Below, one piece after another: positions 6,132-12,967 of a stretch of DNA of 14,848 bases. Source of the DNA: Methanobacterium sp. UBA410 (GTDB lineage: Archaea > Methanobacteriota > Methanobacteria > Methanobacteriales > Methanobacteriaceae); assembly GCA_002498385.1 (NCBI GenBank), contig DAHH01000010.1:1-14848 (forward strand), in the 5' to 3' direction. The first letter of the stretch is position 1. The number at the start of each line of letters is the position of its first letter. Below the pieces are notes generated by a model. That model did no database searches. It was not told where the DNA came from and saw only the letters and a list, made by a program, of their open reading frames with translations. The position numbers and the translations under genes were made by a program.

Positions 6132-6701
6132 TTATGCTCTTTTAAGTCTCCAACGTGGATTGTATTCTTTTTCGTAGCCTGAAACGCCGTCAAAATCAAC
6201 TCCTGTCACTGAAGAAGTTAATTCTCCTCCATCAGCACCCTTTGGGTTGTATCTGAGTACTCCCCAGCGGCCTGATGAGGGGTCGTAGTTCAACCAGGTT
6301 ACGTAGTACCATTTGTAATCGTATCCTGAGTCAAATGCACCTGTAGGCATGAACCTGCCACTAATCGTTGGTTTCCCCATATTTGAGGTTGTTTTTTCCA
6401 TTTTTGATTCTGTTTTTTCCACTGTTTTTGTATCAGTTGTTGTTTGTTCCGTGGATCTGGTGAGTTTCGAAGCATTAATCTTTGAGATGGTGTAATAGCT
6501 CTGATTTTTGAGTAGTTCCTTTAGATCAGATACTTGATATTCATCTGCGCCTATTTTTAAGTTGTTGTTAACCTCGTTTATTCCCGTTTTTTGATTTAAA
6601 TTGTTTTTTCCGATATTCTGGGGTTCAGCAGCTGCAAAGGGCAGAATACTGAACATGATACACAGGGCGAATATCACGGTGTACGTGGTTTTTCGCTTAA
6701 T
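6132..6701 (-). CDS. Secreted protein of unknown function, unusual start
   Basis: The mature N-terminus follows a standard signal peptide: KRK, then TTYTVIFALCIMFSILPFAAA, cleaved before EPQ. The exported part (about 165 residues) has an N-terminal segment (DEYQVSDLKELLKNQ), a Thr/Glu/Lys-rich linker, and an aromatic- and Gly-rich C-terminal domain (YKWYYVTWLNYDPSSGRWGV ... YNPRWRLKRA). There is no C-terminal anchor, so it may be released or bound to the wall. No known domain is recognised. An in-frame ATG at 6807-6809 would give 225 residues, but it lies upstream of the TATA box (6780-6790) and would place a long charged segment before the signal peptide. I therefore start at ATT 6699-6701, seven bases after GGAGG at 6709-6713. 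The same arrangement precedes the secreted gene at 1-403. Confidence 0.7.
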   Translation of the reverse strand: MKRKTTYTVIFALCIMFSILPFAAAEPQNIGKNNLNQKTGINEVNNNLKIGADEYQVSDLKELLKNQSYYTISKINASKLTRSTEQTTTDTKTVEKTESKMEKTTSNMGKPTISGRFMPTGAFDSGYDYKWYYVTWLNYDPSSGRWGVLRYNPKGADGGELTSSVTGVDFDGVSGYEKEYNPRWRLKRA

Positions 6702-6713
6702 TATACCTCCTCC
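6694..6713 (-). promoter_or_regulatory. GGAGGAGG ribosome site and ATA-ATT-AAG-CG start block
   Basis: GGAGGAGG (6706-6713) is the strongest ribosome site in the window, yet no ATG, GTG or TTG follows within ten bases in the frame of the signal peptide. TATAATTAAGCG (6694-6705) is identical to the block at 396-407. ATT at 6699-6701 is the best-placed initiator. Confidence 0.55.
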
Positions 6714-6779
6714 ATGTTCTACATTCCTAAAAACTTGCTTGTAGAACTTTTTTGGTACTCTCTTTACTAACTCCATCAT

Positions 6780-6790
6780 CACATATAAAT
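6780..6790 (-). promoter_or_regulatory. Probable TATA box, identical to that at 530-540
   Basis: The minus strand reads ATTTATATGTG, 66 bases upstream of the ribosome site. It falls inside the long open frame that begins at 6809, which argues against that ATG being the start. Confidence 0.5.
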
Positions 6791-6815
6791 TCTTTGTTTT
6801 ATTTTTCAAAAAAAG

Positions 6816-6830
6816 ACGTTCATAGAACGT
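6816..6830. promoter_or_regulatory. Operator-like inverted repeat ACGTTC-ATA-GAACGT
   Basis: This perfect dyad with 6-bp arms and a 3-base centre lies 26 bases upstream of the TATA box at 6780-6790, where an archaeal activator or repressor could bind. Its left half with the A-rich lead-in (TTTCAAAAAA ... GACGTTCAT) recurs at 6932-6952. Confidence 0.4.
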
Positions 6831-7374
6831 ATTTTTGGGTTTAAGGCCTTTTAAGATGGAATTTAAATGTCCGATCAGGGATTAATTTTTTTGGTTTGTA
6901 TTTTAGCCAACATGACACAATCCAAATGTTATTTCAAAAAAGAGACGTTCATTAAATGATTTTATGGTATTTCACTGATCCCCGTGGATGTCCTCTAAAC
7001 CAGCCATTAAGTAATACTAATATATGTCTATTTAGAAGGGTTTAATTTTAAATTAGAACCTTTAAAATTTACGTTAACAAATTTAACAAATTTTTAAATG
7101 TTTTCTTTAATTTGATGTTTTTCAGGGAAAGTCGGCTGAATAACTCCTAATAAGATCATAACATAATTAATTTAAATATTAATTAACCCTTCACTAGGGC
7201 ATCAAGCTGATGGAACCAATTTGAGGGATCAATTTAAACCAGTCCAGTGGATCAATCCAAAGGTTTTACTTAAGTAGCGTAACCATCTACCTGATCTAAC
7301 TTATTATAAAATAAAATAAATGATTTTGAAGGATTAAAATGTCTAAAGTTAAATTTTTTTTAGTATTCTTCCTT
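6831..7374. other. Gene-less spacer upstream of the secreted gene and downstream of rpiA
   Basis: No coding region is supported. It contains a second copy of the A-run plus ACGTTCAT motif (6932-6952) and a short direct repeat of GGATCAAT (about 7226 and 7248). The minus-strand frame at 7296-7490 is an out-of-frame shadow of the end of rpiA. Confidence 0.5.
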
Positions 7375-8049
7375 TTAAATCCTTTTAAAGCTTTCCACTT
7401 TACCTTCGGTTCCAACGAGAACTTCATCAGCAAGCCCAGTGAAAATGCCGTTTTCAACAACCCCCGGAATTGAGTTGAGCTCAACTTCAAGGTCCCATGG
7501 GTTTCCTATTTCCTCAAATGCCACATCCAGCACGAAGTTTCCATTGTCTGTTACCACAGGCCCATCCTTGCGTTCAGCCATTCTGAGGCTGGGTGCGCCT
7601 TCCATTATTTCAATCCTGCGCTGAACAACCCTCAAAGCCTCTGGAAGGACCTCTACAGGTACTGGTATGCTTCCAAGCTGGTTTACCATCTTTGAAGAGT
7701 CCACGATCACAACAAAACGAGCTGCTGAGCCATCAACTATCTTCTCCATTGTGTGTGCTGCACCTCCACCTTTTATAAGGTTGAGGTCGGGATCAACCTC
7801 ATCTGCACCGTCAACTGCTATGTCAACATCGTGTTCGTTTAGGGTTGTAATGGGAATTCCTGATTCATTGGCAAGGAAAAAAGATTGATATGAAGTTGGT
7901 ATCCCCATAATTTCTATTTCCTCTTCTTTAACCCGTTCTCCCAGTTTTTTTATGAAATAGTGGGTTGTTGAACCGGTTCCAAGTCCAACCACGTCTCCAT
8001 CCTGCACAAGTTTTGCAGCTTCATGTCCAACAATTCTTTTAAGTTCCAT
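7375..8049 (-). CDS. rpiA: Ribose-5-phosphate isomerase A
   Basis: The enzyme interconverts ribose 5-phosphate and ribulose 5-phosphate in the cytoplasm, supplying ribose for nucleotides; in methanogens it works with the ribulose monophosphate or non-oxidative pentose pathways. The 224-residue length is normal. Signatures are the phosphate loop GLGTGSTTHYFIKKL (22-36), TSYQSFFLA (52-60), and the catalytic stretch DIAVDGADEVDPDLNLIKGG (76-95) followed by GAAHTMEKIV. The equivalents of the E. coli catalytic residues D81, D84, K94 and E103 are D80, D83, K93 and E102. The start has a weak GGGGA site. It follows the UPF0179 gene by 18 bases on the same strand, so the two are almost certainly one transcript. 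Confidence 0.96.
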   Translation of the reverse strand: MELKRIVGHEAAKLVQDGDVVGLGTGSTTHYFIKKLGERVKEEEIEIMGIPTSYQSFFLANESGIPITTLNEHDVDIAVDGADEVDPDLNLIKGGGAAHTMEKIVDGSAARFVVIVDSSKMVNQLGSIPVPVEVLPEALRVVQRRIEIMEGAPSLRMAERKDGPVVTDNGNFVLDVAFEEIGNPWDLEVELNSIPGVVENGIFTGLADEVLVGTEGKVESFKRI

Positions 8050-8067
8050 TTTTGTTTCCCCTTTAGA

Positions 8068-8499
8068 TCAGTACCTCAAAAGTACTGTTGTTAGATCCAG
8101 ACCCTTTGCACACCTGCCATTGATTTTCCTGATTTTTTTAACTATCCTGCATTTATCTTCCCTGTACAAACCTTCCGGGAAACATAAATCTCTCAGTGAA
8201 CATTCTTCATCACATTCTGGTGGAGAAAATACGATGTTAGAACCTTCAAAAGCTTTTTTAGAGTCTACAGCCGCCTTTATGTATGCTTTGTCGACTTCAA
8301 CCACCTTCACCTTGCCCCCCTCATGGATGGGGCAGGGATGTTCAGTATCCTTCACATCTTTTATGATGTACATTCTCCCGCTTTCAAGGGGATCTATGCA
8401 AGTACTTTTAAATCTACATTTTTCACATTCAGAAGAGGCACCGTAGTGCCTGAATATAAGTCCTTTATCTGCAAGATCTTTTCCAATAAGTGTTATCAT
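8068..8499 (-). CDS. UPF0179 family cysteine-rich protein
   Basis: This 143-residue protein belongs to the archaeal UPF0179 family of unknown function. Nine Cys are seen: C25, C28 and C34 (CEKCRFKSTC) and C56 in the first half, C96, C100 and C106 (CDEECSLRDLC) and then C117 and C130 in the second. The two clusters look like a duplicated metal site, zinc or iron-sulfur. The N-terminus MITLIGKDLADKGLIFRHYG is typical of the family. The start is well fixed by AGGGTGAT three bases upstream of the ATG. The gene leads a two-gene unit with rpiA. The conserved linkage hints at a housekeeping role, but none is established. Confidence 0.9.
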   Translation of the reverse strand: MITLIGKDLADKGLIFRHYGASSECEKCRFKSTCIDPLESGRMYIIKDVKDTEHPCPIHEGGKVKVVEVDKAYIKAAVDSKKAFEGSNIVFSPPECDEECSLRDLCFPEGLYREDKCRIVKKIRKINGRCAKGLDLTTVLLRY

Positions 8500-8738
8500 A
8501 TTATCACCCTAAAATAAAGGGATTTTAACCCTCTTTTAATTTAAATAAAACTGTTGAGTGTTGATAGAATGAATTCAGTGATTCATCAGGAACATCAAAT
8601 TTACTATATATGTTTGATCATATAAATCTGATTTAAAATTCAGCTGAGAAATAGACCTAAAAAAGAAATTTTTTTCAGTTCAAAGATTATTTGGGTAACC
8701 ATTCAAAAAAAGCTGGTTTTTACCTTTTCATCAATCTT

Positions 8739-8804
8739 AATGTGCCGATTTATCGAAAATAATGTGTTGGTTTATCAAAAATAATGTGTTGATTTATTGA
8801 AAAA
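8739..8804. repeat. Three-copy 22-bp tandem repeat
   Basis: Units at 8739-8760, 8761-8782 and 8783-8804 begin AATGTG and share the pattern AATGTGTTGRTTTATYRAAAA with a few substitutions. They abut without spacers, so this is not a CRISPR. Confidence 0.9.
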
Positions 8805-8855
8805 CTAAACTTTAGGTTAACACGCCAGCAACACGTGGATCAAAATTTATAACCT

Positions 8856-8891
8856 CATCAGGGTATTAATATCCATCAGAGTATTAACATC
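8856..8891. repeat. Two-copy 18-bp tandem repeat
   Basis: CATCAGGGTATTAATATC at 8856-8873 is followed directly by CATCAGAGTATTAACATC at 8874-8891, with two differences. Confidence 0.88.
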
Positions 8892-8953
8892 TCAGTGAAT
8901 ATATAACTATCCTAAACTCTTTTACAATGAATATTCAAATTATGCAGGAATGT

Positions 8954-8990
8954 TAAGGATTTAACATCAAAAACAAGCTTTAAATCCTTA
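8954..8990. repeat. 11-bp perfect inverted repeat
   Basis: TAAGGATTTAA (8954-8964) pairs exactly with TTAAATCCTTA (8980-8990) across a 15-base loop. No T-run follows directly in either direction. It abuts the next tandem-repeat set. Confidence 0.7.
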
Positions 8991-9047
8991 CAGTTTAATA
9001 AGATTACAGTTTATTAAGATCAATTCATTAAGGTCAATTTAGTAAGG
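8988..9047. repeat. Four degenerate 14-16-bp tandem units
   Basis: TTACAGTTTAATAAGA (8988-9003) and TTACAGTTTATTAAGA (9004-9019) are followed by TCAATTCATTAAGG (9020-9033) and TCAATTTAGTAAGG (9034-9047). Confidence 0.75.
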
Positions 9048-9095
9048 CCTAAATGAGATGAAAAATTTAATTTTCTTGAAGTTTTCTTAAGTTTT

Positions 9096-9134
9096 TCTTA
9101 AAAAAAGGTGCTGGATCTTAAAAAAAGTACTGGA
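9096..9134 (-). terminator. Duplicated oligo-T terminator of egsA
   Basis: A 19-20-bp unit beginning TCTTAAAAAAAG occurs at 9096-9115 and again at 9116-9134. On the minus strand each copy gives seven consecutive T, 40-75 bases past the egsA stop codon, so the duplication provides two terminators in series. Confidence 0.6.
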
Positions 9135-9170
9135 GAATTGGAAGTTTTTAATCCAAGATCCATGGATGGA

Positions 9171-10232
9171 TCATATAACCCCTGTTATGGTTGCCAGTGC
9201 TTCTGCTGCTTCTTCTGTAAGACCGCGGTCTCCAAGAATGGTATACCTTTCTTTACGAATTTCATGGGCTTTTGTAAGTGCTTCTATGATATATTCTGGT
9301 TTAATTCCAATTTCACGTGCTGTTGTTGGGGCTTTAATGGTTTTTAAAGTATCCCTGATGAATTTCCAGTCTCCTCCATGGAGGTACATCATCAGTATGG
9401 TTCCAATGCCGCACTGTTCACCATGAAGTGCCGGTTTGGGTGCTACAATATCCAGCGCATGGCTGAATTTGTGTTCAGAGCCGCTTGCAGGTCTGCTTGT
9501 ACCTGCTATGCTTATGGCTATCCCGCTGCTTATTAAAGCTTTCACAACCAGCCCTGCACTTTCTGGGAGTCCTTCCTTAATGGCATCTGCAGATTTCATG
9601 GTCATTTTAGCAGTCATGATGGATAAAGCTGATGCAGAATCACTGTAAGGTTCATTGAGAAGTCTGTGTGCAAGTTTCCAGTCCATTATTGCTGTATAAT
9701 TTGATATTATATCACCGCATCCTGCTGCAAGCAGCCTGAAGGGAGCTCTGCTTATAATTGTTGTATCTGCAATAATTCCTATCGGTGCTTTTGCCTTCAG
9801 GGAAACGCTTCCCTTGTCATTTTTTATTGAAGCCCTTGGTGAAGCTATTCCATCATGGGATGCTGCTGTTGGCACGCTTATGAAATGAATTTCTGATCTG
9901 GTGGATGCAAGTTTTGCAACGTCTATGACCTTTCCTCCACCAACACCGAGAACGATTGAAACATTTTTAATTCCATCCTGAACTTCCATGATTGTATCTT
10001 TTGAGGCCTGTTTTATGGTTATGCTTTCAACCTCAAAATTTTCATCCTGAAGGCTTTTAATTGCTCTTTCACCCGCAATTTTGTTGGTTTTAGGTCCGGT
10101 TACAACCAGAGCTTTACCTTTAATTTTCAAGTCCTTGCAGATGGTACCAGTTTCATCGATCACTCCTTCACCGGTGTGAATCTCTCTTGGGAGCTGAATT
10201 TTTCTGAAATCCATGTTATCGTACCTTTTCAT
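9171..10232 (-). CDS. egsA: sn-glycerol-1-phosphate dehydrogenase [NAD(P)+]
   Basis: The enzyme reduces dihydroxyacetone phosphate to sn-glycerol 1-phosphate, the backbone with archaeal stereochemistry for all membrane ether lipids. The fold is that of the zinc-dependent iron-containing alcohol dehydrogenase family. Signs are the NAD(P)-binding loop GVGGGKVIDVAKLAS (96-110), SVPTAASHDGIASPRAS (119-135), CGDIISNYTAIMDW (172-185), GSEHKFSHALD (251-261) and HGEQCGIG (270-277). The expected zinc ligands are D174, H254 and H270. The 353-residue length is normal. The first ATG (10232) has no properly spaced ribosome site; the ATG at codon 7 (10214) is preceded by AAGGT eight bases away and gives MDFRKIQLPREIHTG, the usual family start, so I think the shorter form is real. 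It is divergent from proS. Confidence 0.97.
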   Translation of the reverse strand: MKRYDNMDFRKIQLPREIHTGEGVIDETGTICKDLKIKGKALVVTGPKTNKIAGERAIKSLQDENFEVESITIKQASKDTIMEVQDGIKNVSIVLGVGGGKVIDVAKLASTRSEIHFISVPTAASHDGIASPRASIKNDKGSVSLKAKAPIGIIADTTIISRAPFRLLAAGCGDIISNYTAIMDWKLAHRLLNEPYSDSASALSIMTAKMTMKSADAIKEGLPESAGLVVKALISSGIAISIAGTSRPASGSEHKFSHALDIVAPKPALHGEQCGIGTILMMYLHGGDWKFIRDTLKTIKAPTTAREIGIKPEYIIEALTKAHEIRKERYTILGDRGLTEEAAEALATITGVI

Positions 10233-10770
10233 ATCCTAATGTTTTTGGCATTGTGCAGTAAAATAGTTTTTGATTTTCTTCTTTAACGAAAGATTCTTTA
10301 ATTCATTTAAATAGAAAGGGAGAGTTTAAAGCCTACAGAAAAATAGAAAACAATTTAATTGGATCAATAGTTGCAAGTTTGATCTTTATATCTTTGGTCT
10401 TCACACCCAACAAAGAGTGATATTCCTGGGTTTTAAGTTCAACTTTCTTTAAAAGATTACTTATCTTTACTTGTTTAAAAGATTATTTTTCTTTAAAAAG
10501 ATTATTTTAGCAAATTTTGTTTAAAAAATTTAAAAGCTTCAATGGTTATATAAAAAAATATACAAATAATTACAAAGTTTCAGATAATTAAAGTTTAAAA
10601 ATTATTTGGTAGATCTGATAGTATGTTGTAGACCTACTGAATTCAGGTAGATGTATCATAGGTTTGTTAAAGTGGTTAATCCATAACATTGCCTATCAAA
10701 ATTTACCACCTAAACCTACCAAAATTTAAAAAATTTATTAATCGCGTTAAATAATAAATATGGTGAATAA
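10233..10770. other. Divergent promoter region between egsA and proS
   Basis: There is no gene. A TATA-like box for egsA (minus, TATTTAAAT) lies near 10305-10314. AT-rich TATA-like words for proS (plus, AAAATTTATTAA) lie near 10727-10741, and another TATA-like word (TTATATAAAA) near 10544. A three-copy TTTAAAAGATTA repeat lies at 10447-10510, and an imperfect palindrome centred on TGAATTCA lies at 10634-10650. GGTAGA recurs near 10608 and 10646, with CTACC near 10715 as its inverse. Confidence 0.5.
10447..10510. repeat. Three-copy TTTAAAAGATTA repeat
   Basis: Copies begin at 10447 (CTTTAAAAGATTACTTAT), 10473 (GTTTAAAAGATTATTTTT) and 10491 (CTTTAAAAAGATTATTTT). The spacing is 26 and then 18 bases. 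Confidence 0.7.
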
Positions 10771-12183
10771 ATGTCAGATTTCAGCGAATGGTTCCATAAT
10801 ATTTTAGACGAAGCAAAAATAGTTGACACAAGGTATCCAATAAAGGGAATGCATGTTTGGCTCCCTCAGGGCTTTAAGATTAGGAAGTACACGCTTAAGA
10901 TCCTGAAGGAAATACTCGATGAAGACCATGAAGAAGTGCTTTTTCCAATGTTAATACCTGAAGATGAGCTTGAAAAGGAAGCAATACATGTTAAAGGGTT
11001 TGAAAATGAGGTTTACTGGGTAACACACGGCGGACTCACAGAGCTCAACGAAAAACTGGCTTTAAGACCTACAAGCGAAACAGCAATGTACCCAATGTTC
11101 TCTTTATGGGTACGGTCGCACACAGACCTTCCAATGAAATTTTACCAGGTTGTTAACACTTTCCGGTATGAAACCAAACATACAAGACCCCTCATAAGGG
11201 TCAGGGAGATCACAACCTTTGAGGAGGCTCATACAGTCCATGAGTCCAGAGAAGATGCAGCAAAGCAGGTTGAAAAAGCTGTTGAGATTTACAGGCGGTT
11301 CCTGGACATGCTGGGAATACCATACCTCATAACCCAGAGACCTGAGTGGGACAAGTTCCCAGGTGCAGAGTACACGGTTGCCTTTGACACCCTGCTTCCA
11401 GACGGGAAAACCCTTCAAATTGCAACGGTGCATAATCTCGGCCAGACATTTGCAAAAACATTTGAAATAACCTATGAAACAGCTGAAGGTGACCATAAAT
11501 ACGTTTACCAAACATGTTACGGCCTTTCTGACAGGGTTATAGCTTCTATAATAGGTATACATGGTGATGAATCAGGTTTATGTCTTCCAACAGATGTTGC
11601 ACCTTACCAGATCGTAATAGTTCCCATAATCTTTAAAAAGGGTAAAGAAGAGGTCCTTGAATTCTGCAGAAACGTTCAGGACTCTCTGAAAAATAAAGGA
11701 AATCTCAGGGTTCATCTGGATGATAGAGATATAAGGGCCGGTAAAAAATATTATGAATGGGAGATGAAGGGAATACCACTCAGAATAGAAATAGGACCAA
11801 GAGACATTGCAAATAAAAAGGTTGTAATCGTTAGAAGAGATAAACACGAGAAAAAAATCCTGGACTTCAACCCAGAAAGCTTTGTTGAGGATATTGAAGC
11901 AGTGATGCAGGACATAAATGAGAATATGAGGAGCAAGGCATGGGAAACCTTTAACAGTAAGGTTAGAACCGTTGAAAATGTAGAAGAAGCTTCAAAGGAG
12001 ATCTCTGAAAATAAGGGCATTGTCTCATTTGGTTGGTGTGGTGAAGAATCTTGTGGAAAGGAACTTGAAGAAAAGGTAAATATGGACATCCTTGGAATCA
12101 GAGGGGATGTTGAAGATGATAAAAAATGTATAAACTGCGGCAAACCCGCAAAACACGTTGCATTCATGGCAAAAACATATTAA
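10771..12183 (+). CDS. proS: Prolyl-tRNA synthetase, archaeal/eukaryal type
   Basis: This class IIa synthetase charges tRNA-Pro in the cytoplasm. The 470-residue length and the C-terminal zinc domain mark the archaeal/eukaryal form; the bacterial form with an editing insertion is different. Motif 2 spans KFYQVVNTFRYE (123-134) and RPLIRVREITTFEEAHT (139-155). The proline and ATP pocket includes LRPTSE (98-103) and AEYTVAFDTLLPDGKTLQIA (199-218), and motif 3 is YGLSDRVIASIIGIHGDESGL (250-270). The anticodon-binding domain follows from about 278. The C-terminal domain has zinc ligands C423, C428, C453 and C456 and ends in the conserved Tyr (KTY). The start is fixed by GGTGA at 10762-10766, four bases before the ATG. 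It heads a plus-strand cluster; the next gene starts 17 bases after its stop. Confidence 0.98.
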   Translation: MSDFSEWFHNILDEAKIVDTRYPIKGMHVWLPQGFKIRKYTLKILKEILDEDHEEVLFPMLIPEDELEKEAIHVKGFENEVYWVTHGGLTELNEKLALRPTSETAMYPMFSLWVRSHTDLPMKFYQVVNTFRYETKHTRPLIRVREITTFEEAHTVHESREDAAKQVEKAVEIYRRFLDMLGIPYLITQRPEWDKFPGAEYTVAFDTLLPDGKTLQIATVHNLGQTFAKTFEITYETAEGDHKYVYQTCYGLSDRVIASIIGIHGDESGLCLPTDVAPYQIVIVPIIFKKGKEEVLEFCRNVQDSLKNKGNLRVHLDDRDIRAGKKYYEWEMKGIPLRIEIGPRDIANKKVVIVRRDKHEKKILDFNPESFVEDIEAVMQDINENMRSKAWETFNSKVRTVENVEEASKEISENKGIVSFGWCGEESCGKELEEKVNMDILGIRGDVEDDKKCINCGKPAKHVAFMAKTY

Positions 12184-12200
12184 GATAAGAGGGGGATGAG

Positions 12201-12878
12201 ATGAACTTCAGGGTAATTCTTCTTGTATTTGTAATATTCATCTTTGCAACGGGATTTGGATTTATGAGCTACTCTGAATCCCTGGGCTTACCTTTGAAAC
12301 AGGCATATAATGAAGGTAAAGTGACTGTTGTGCAGAACACCACAGCAGGAACGGTTCCACATTTGATTACAATACATAACAATGGTACAAAACCTTTAAA
12401 AGTTCAAAAAGGGGATATACTTAAAAGTAACTCTTCTCAGGACGTTGTGGTTGCAGAAGATAAATCAGTGCCACAGAACTCCGTGACAAATGTTAACGTT
12501 TACTGCTTTGAACCAGCACAGAAGGCAGTTGCAGGGGCAAAACTCCAACCATTCTCAACAGCATCCAGCCAGATAAAGGAGATCATAGATGCATCAAACC
12601 CCTCTGATATCCAAAATGCAACCGCAGCCCAGCTTCAAATATGGGTCGTTGTATCCGGAGGAAATTTAAATATTTACAGTGGAGAGCCAGCTGCACTGGT
12701 TGACACTCAGGGAATAACCTTTTCAAAACTTCGACAGGGATTGTCAGATGCTAAATCATCTGCGATGGCCAAATTTAGCGTTACATCAGATGGACTGGAA
12801 AGTTTGGCAGGTAACAGCACAAGTTCAGGTGCGGATTTAAACATCCTGGACTGGTTAAAGAGTTCCTTTGGAATATGA
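12201..12878 (+). CDS. Exported protein of unknown function linked to proS
   Basis: This 225-residue protein has one N-terminal hydrophobic segment (ILLVFVIFIFATGFGFM, about 6-22), either an uncleaved anchor or a signal peptide with no obvious cleavage box. The rest should lie outside the membrane: a beta-rich region (KVTVVQNTTAGTVPHLITIHNN, then KPLKVQKGDILKS and VPQNSVTNVNVYCFEPAQKA), a middle with IQNATAAQLQIWVVVSGG, and a C-terminal part ending GADLNILDWLKSSFGI. Several N-X-S/T sequons fit a glycosylated surface protein. The NxTVNVYCFE and AQLQIW patterns recall domains of other surface proteins, but I cannot assign a family. The ribosome site is the G-rich stretch just before the ATG. 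It lies 17 bases after proS, so it is probably co-transcribed; a functional link is not evident. Confidence 0.85.
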   Translation: MNFRVILLVFVIFIFATGFGFMSYSESLGLPLKQAYNEGKVTVVQNTTAGTVPHLITIHNNGTKPLKVQKGDILKSNSSQDVVVAEDKSVPQNSVTNVNVYCFEPAQKAVAGAKLQPFSTASSQIKEIIDASNPSDIQNATAAQLQIWVVVSGGNLNIYSGEPAALVDTQGITFSKLRQGLSDAKSSAMAKFSVTSDGLESLAGNSTSSGADLNILDWLKSSFGI

Positions 12879-12967
12879 AATAAAATAGAAATGATTTATC
12901 TTACTGAAGGCAGTAAAACAGTGTAAAACATGAAAATCAGGAATAAAAAGACAGAAGGTTCATAGAC

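Larger units (their letters stand above)
8500..9095. other. Repeat-rich spacer between UPF0179 and egsA
   Basis: There is no gene. A TATA-like TTTAAATTAAAAG for the UPF0179-rpiA unit lies near 8533-8546 (minus), and a small AGGG/CCCT stem (8517-8531) falls in its leader. Further right are three unrelated tandem-repeat sets and an 11-bp inverted repeat, listed separately. Confidence 0.6.

Noticed and set aside
6702..6809. N-terminal extension of the secreted protein from ATG 6809
   Set aside because: It would contain the TATA-like box and the ribosome site, and would precede a complete signal peptide with over 30 charged residues.
7296..7490. Minus-strand 64-codon frame at the 3' end of rpiA
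   Set aside because: It overlaps rpiA in another frame and continues into AT-rich spacer; it is a shadow.
8739..8804. CRISPR array
   Set aside because: The 22-bp units abut with no spacers and there are only three.
8500..9170. tRNA or other structured RNA gene in the long spacer
   Set aside because: No cloverleaf, TTCGA-type T-loop or GC-rich island of the kind seen for structured RNA in AT-rich genomes is visible.
10634..10650. Palindrome in the proS leader as a T-box-like or attenuator element
   Set aside because: The arms pair only with a bulge, T-boxes are bacterial, and the element probably lies upstream of the proS transcription start.
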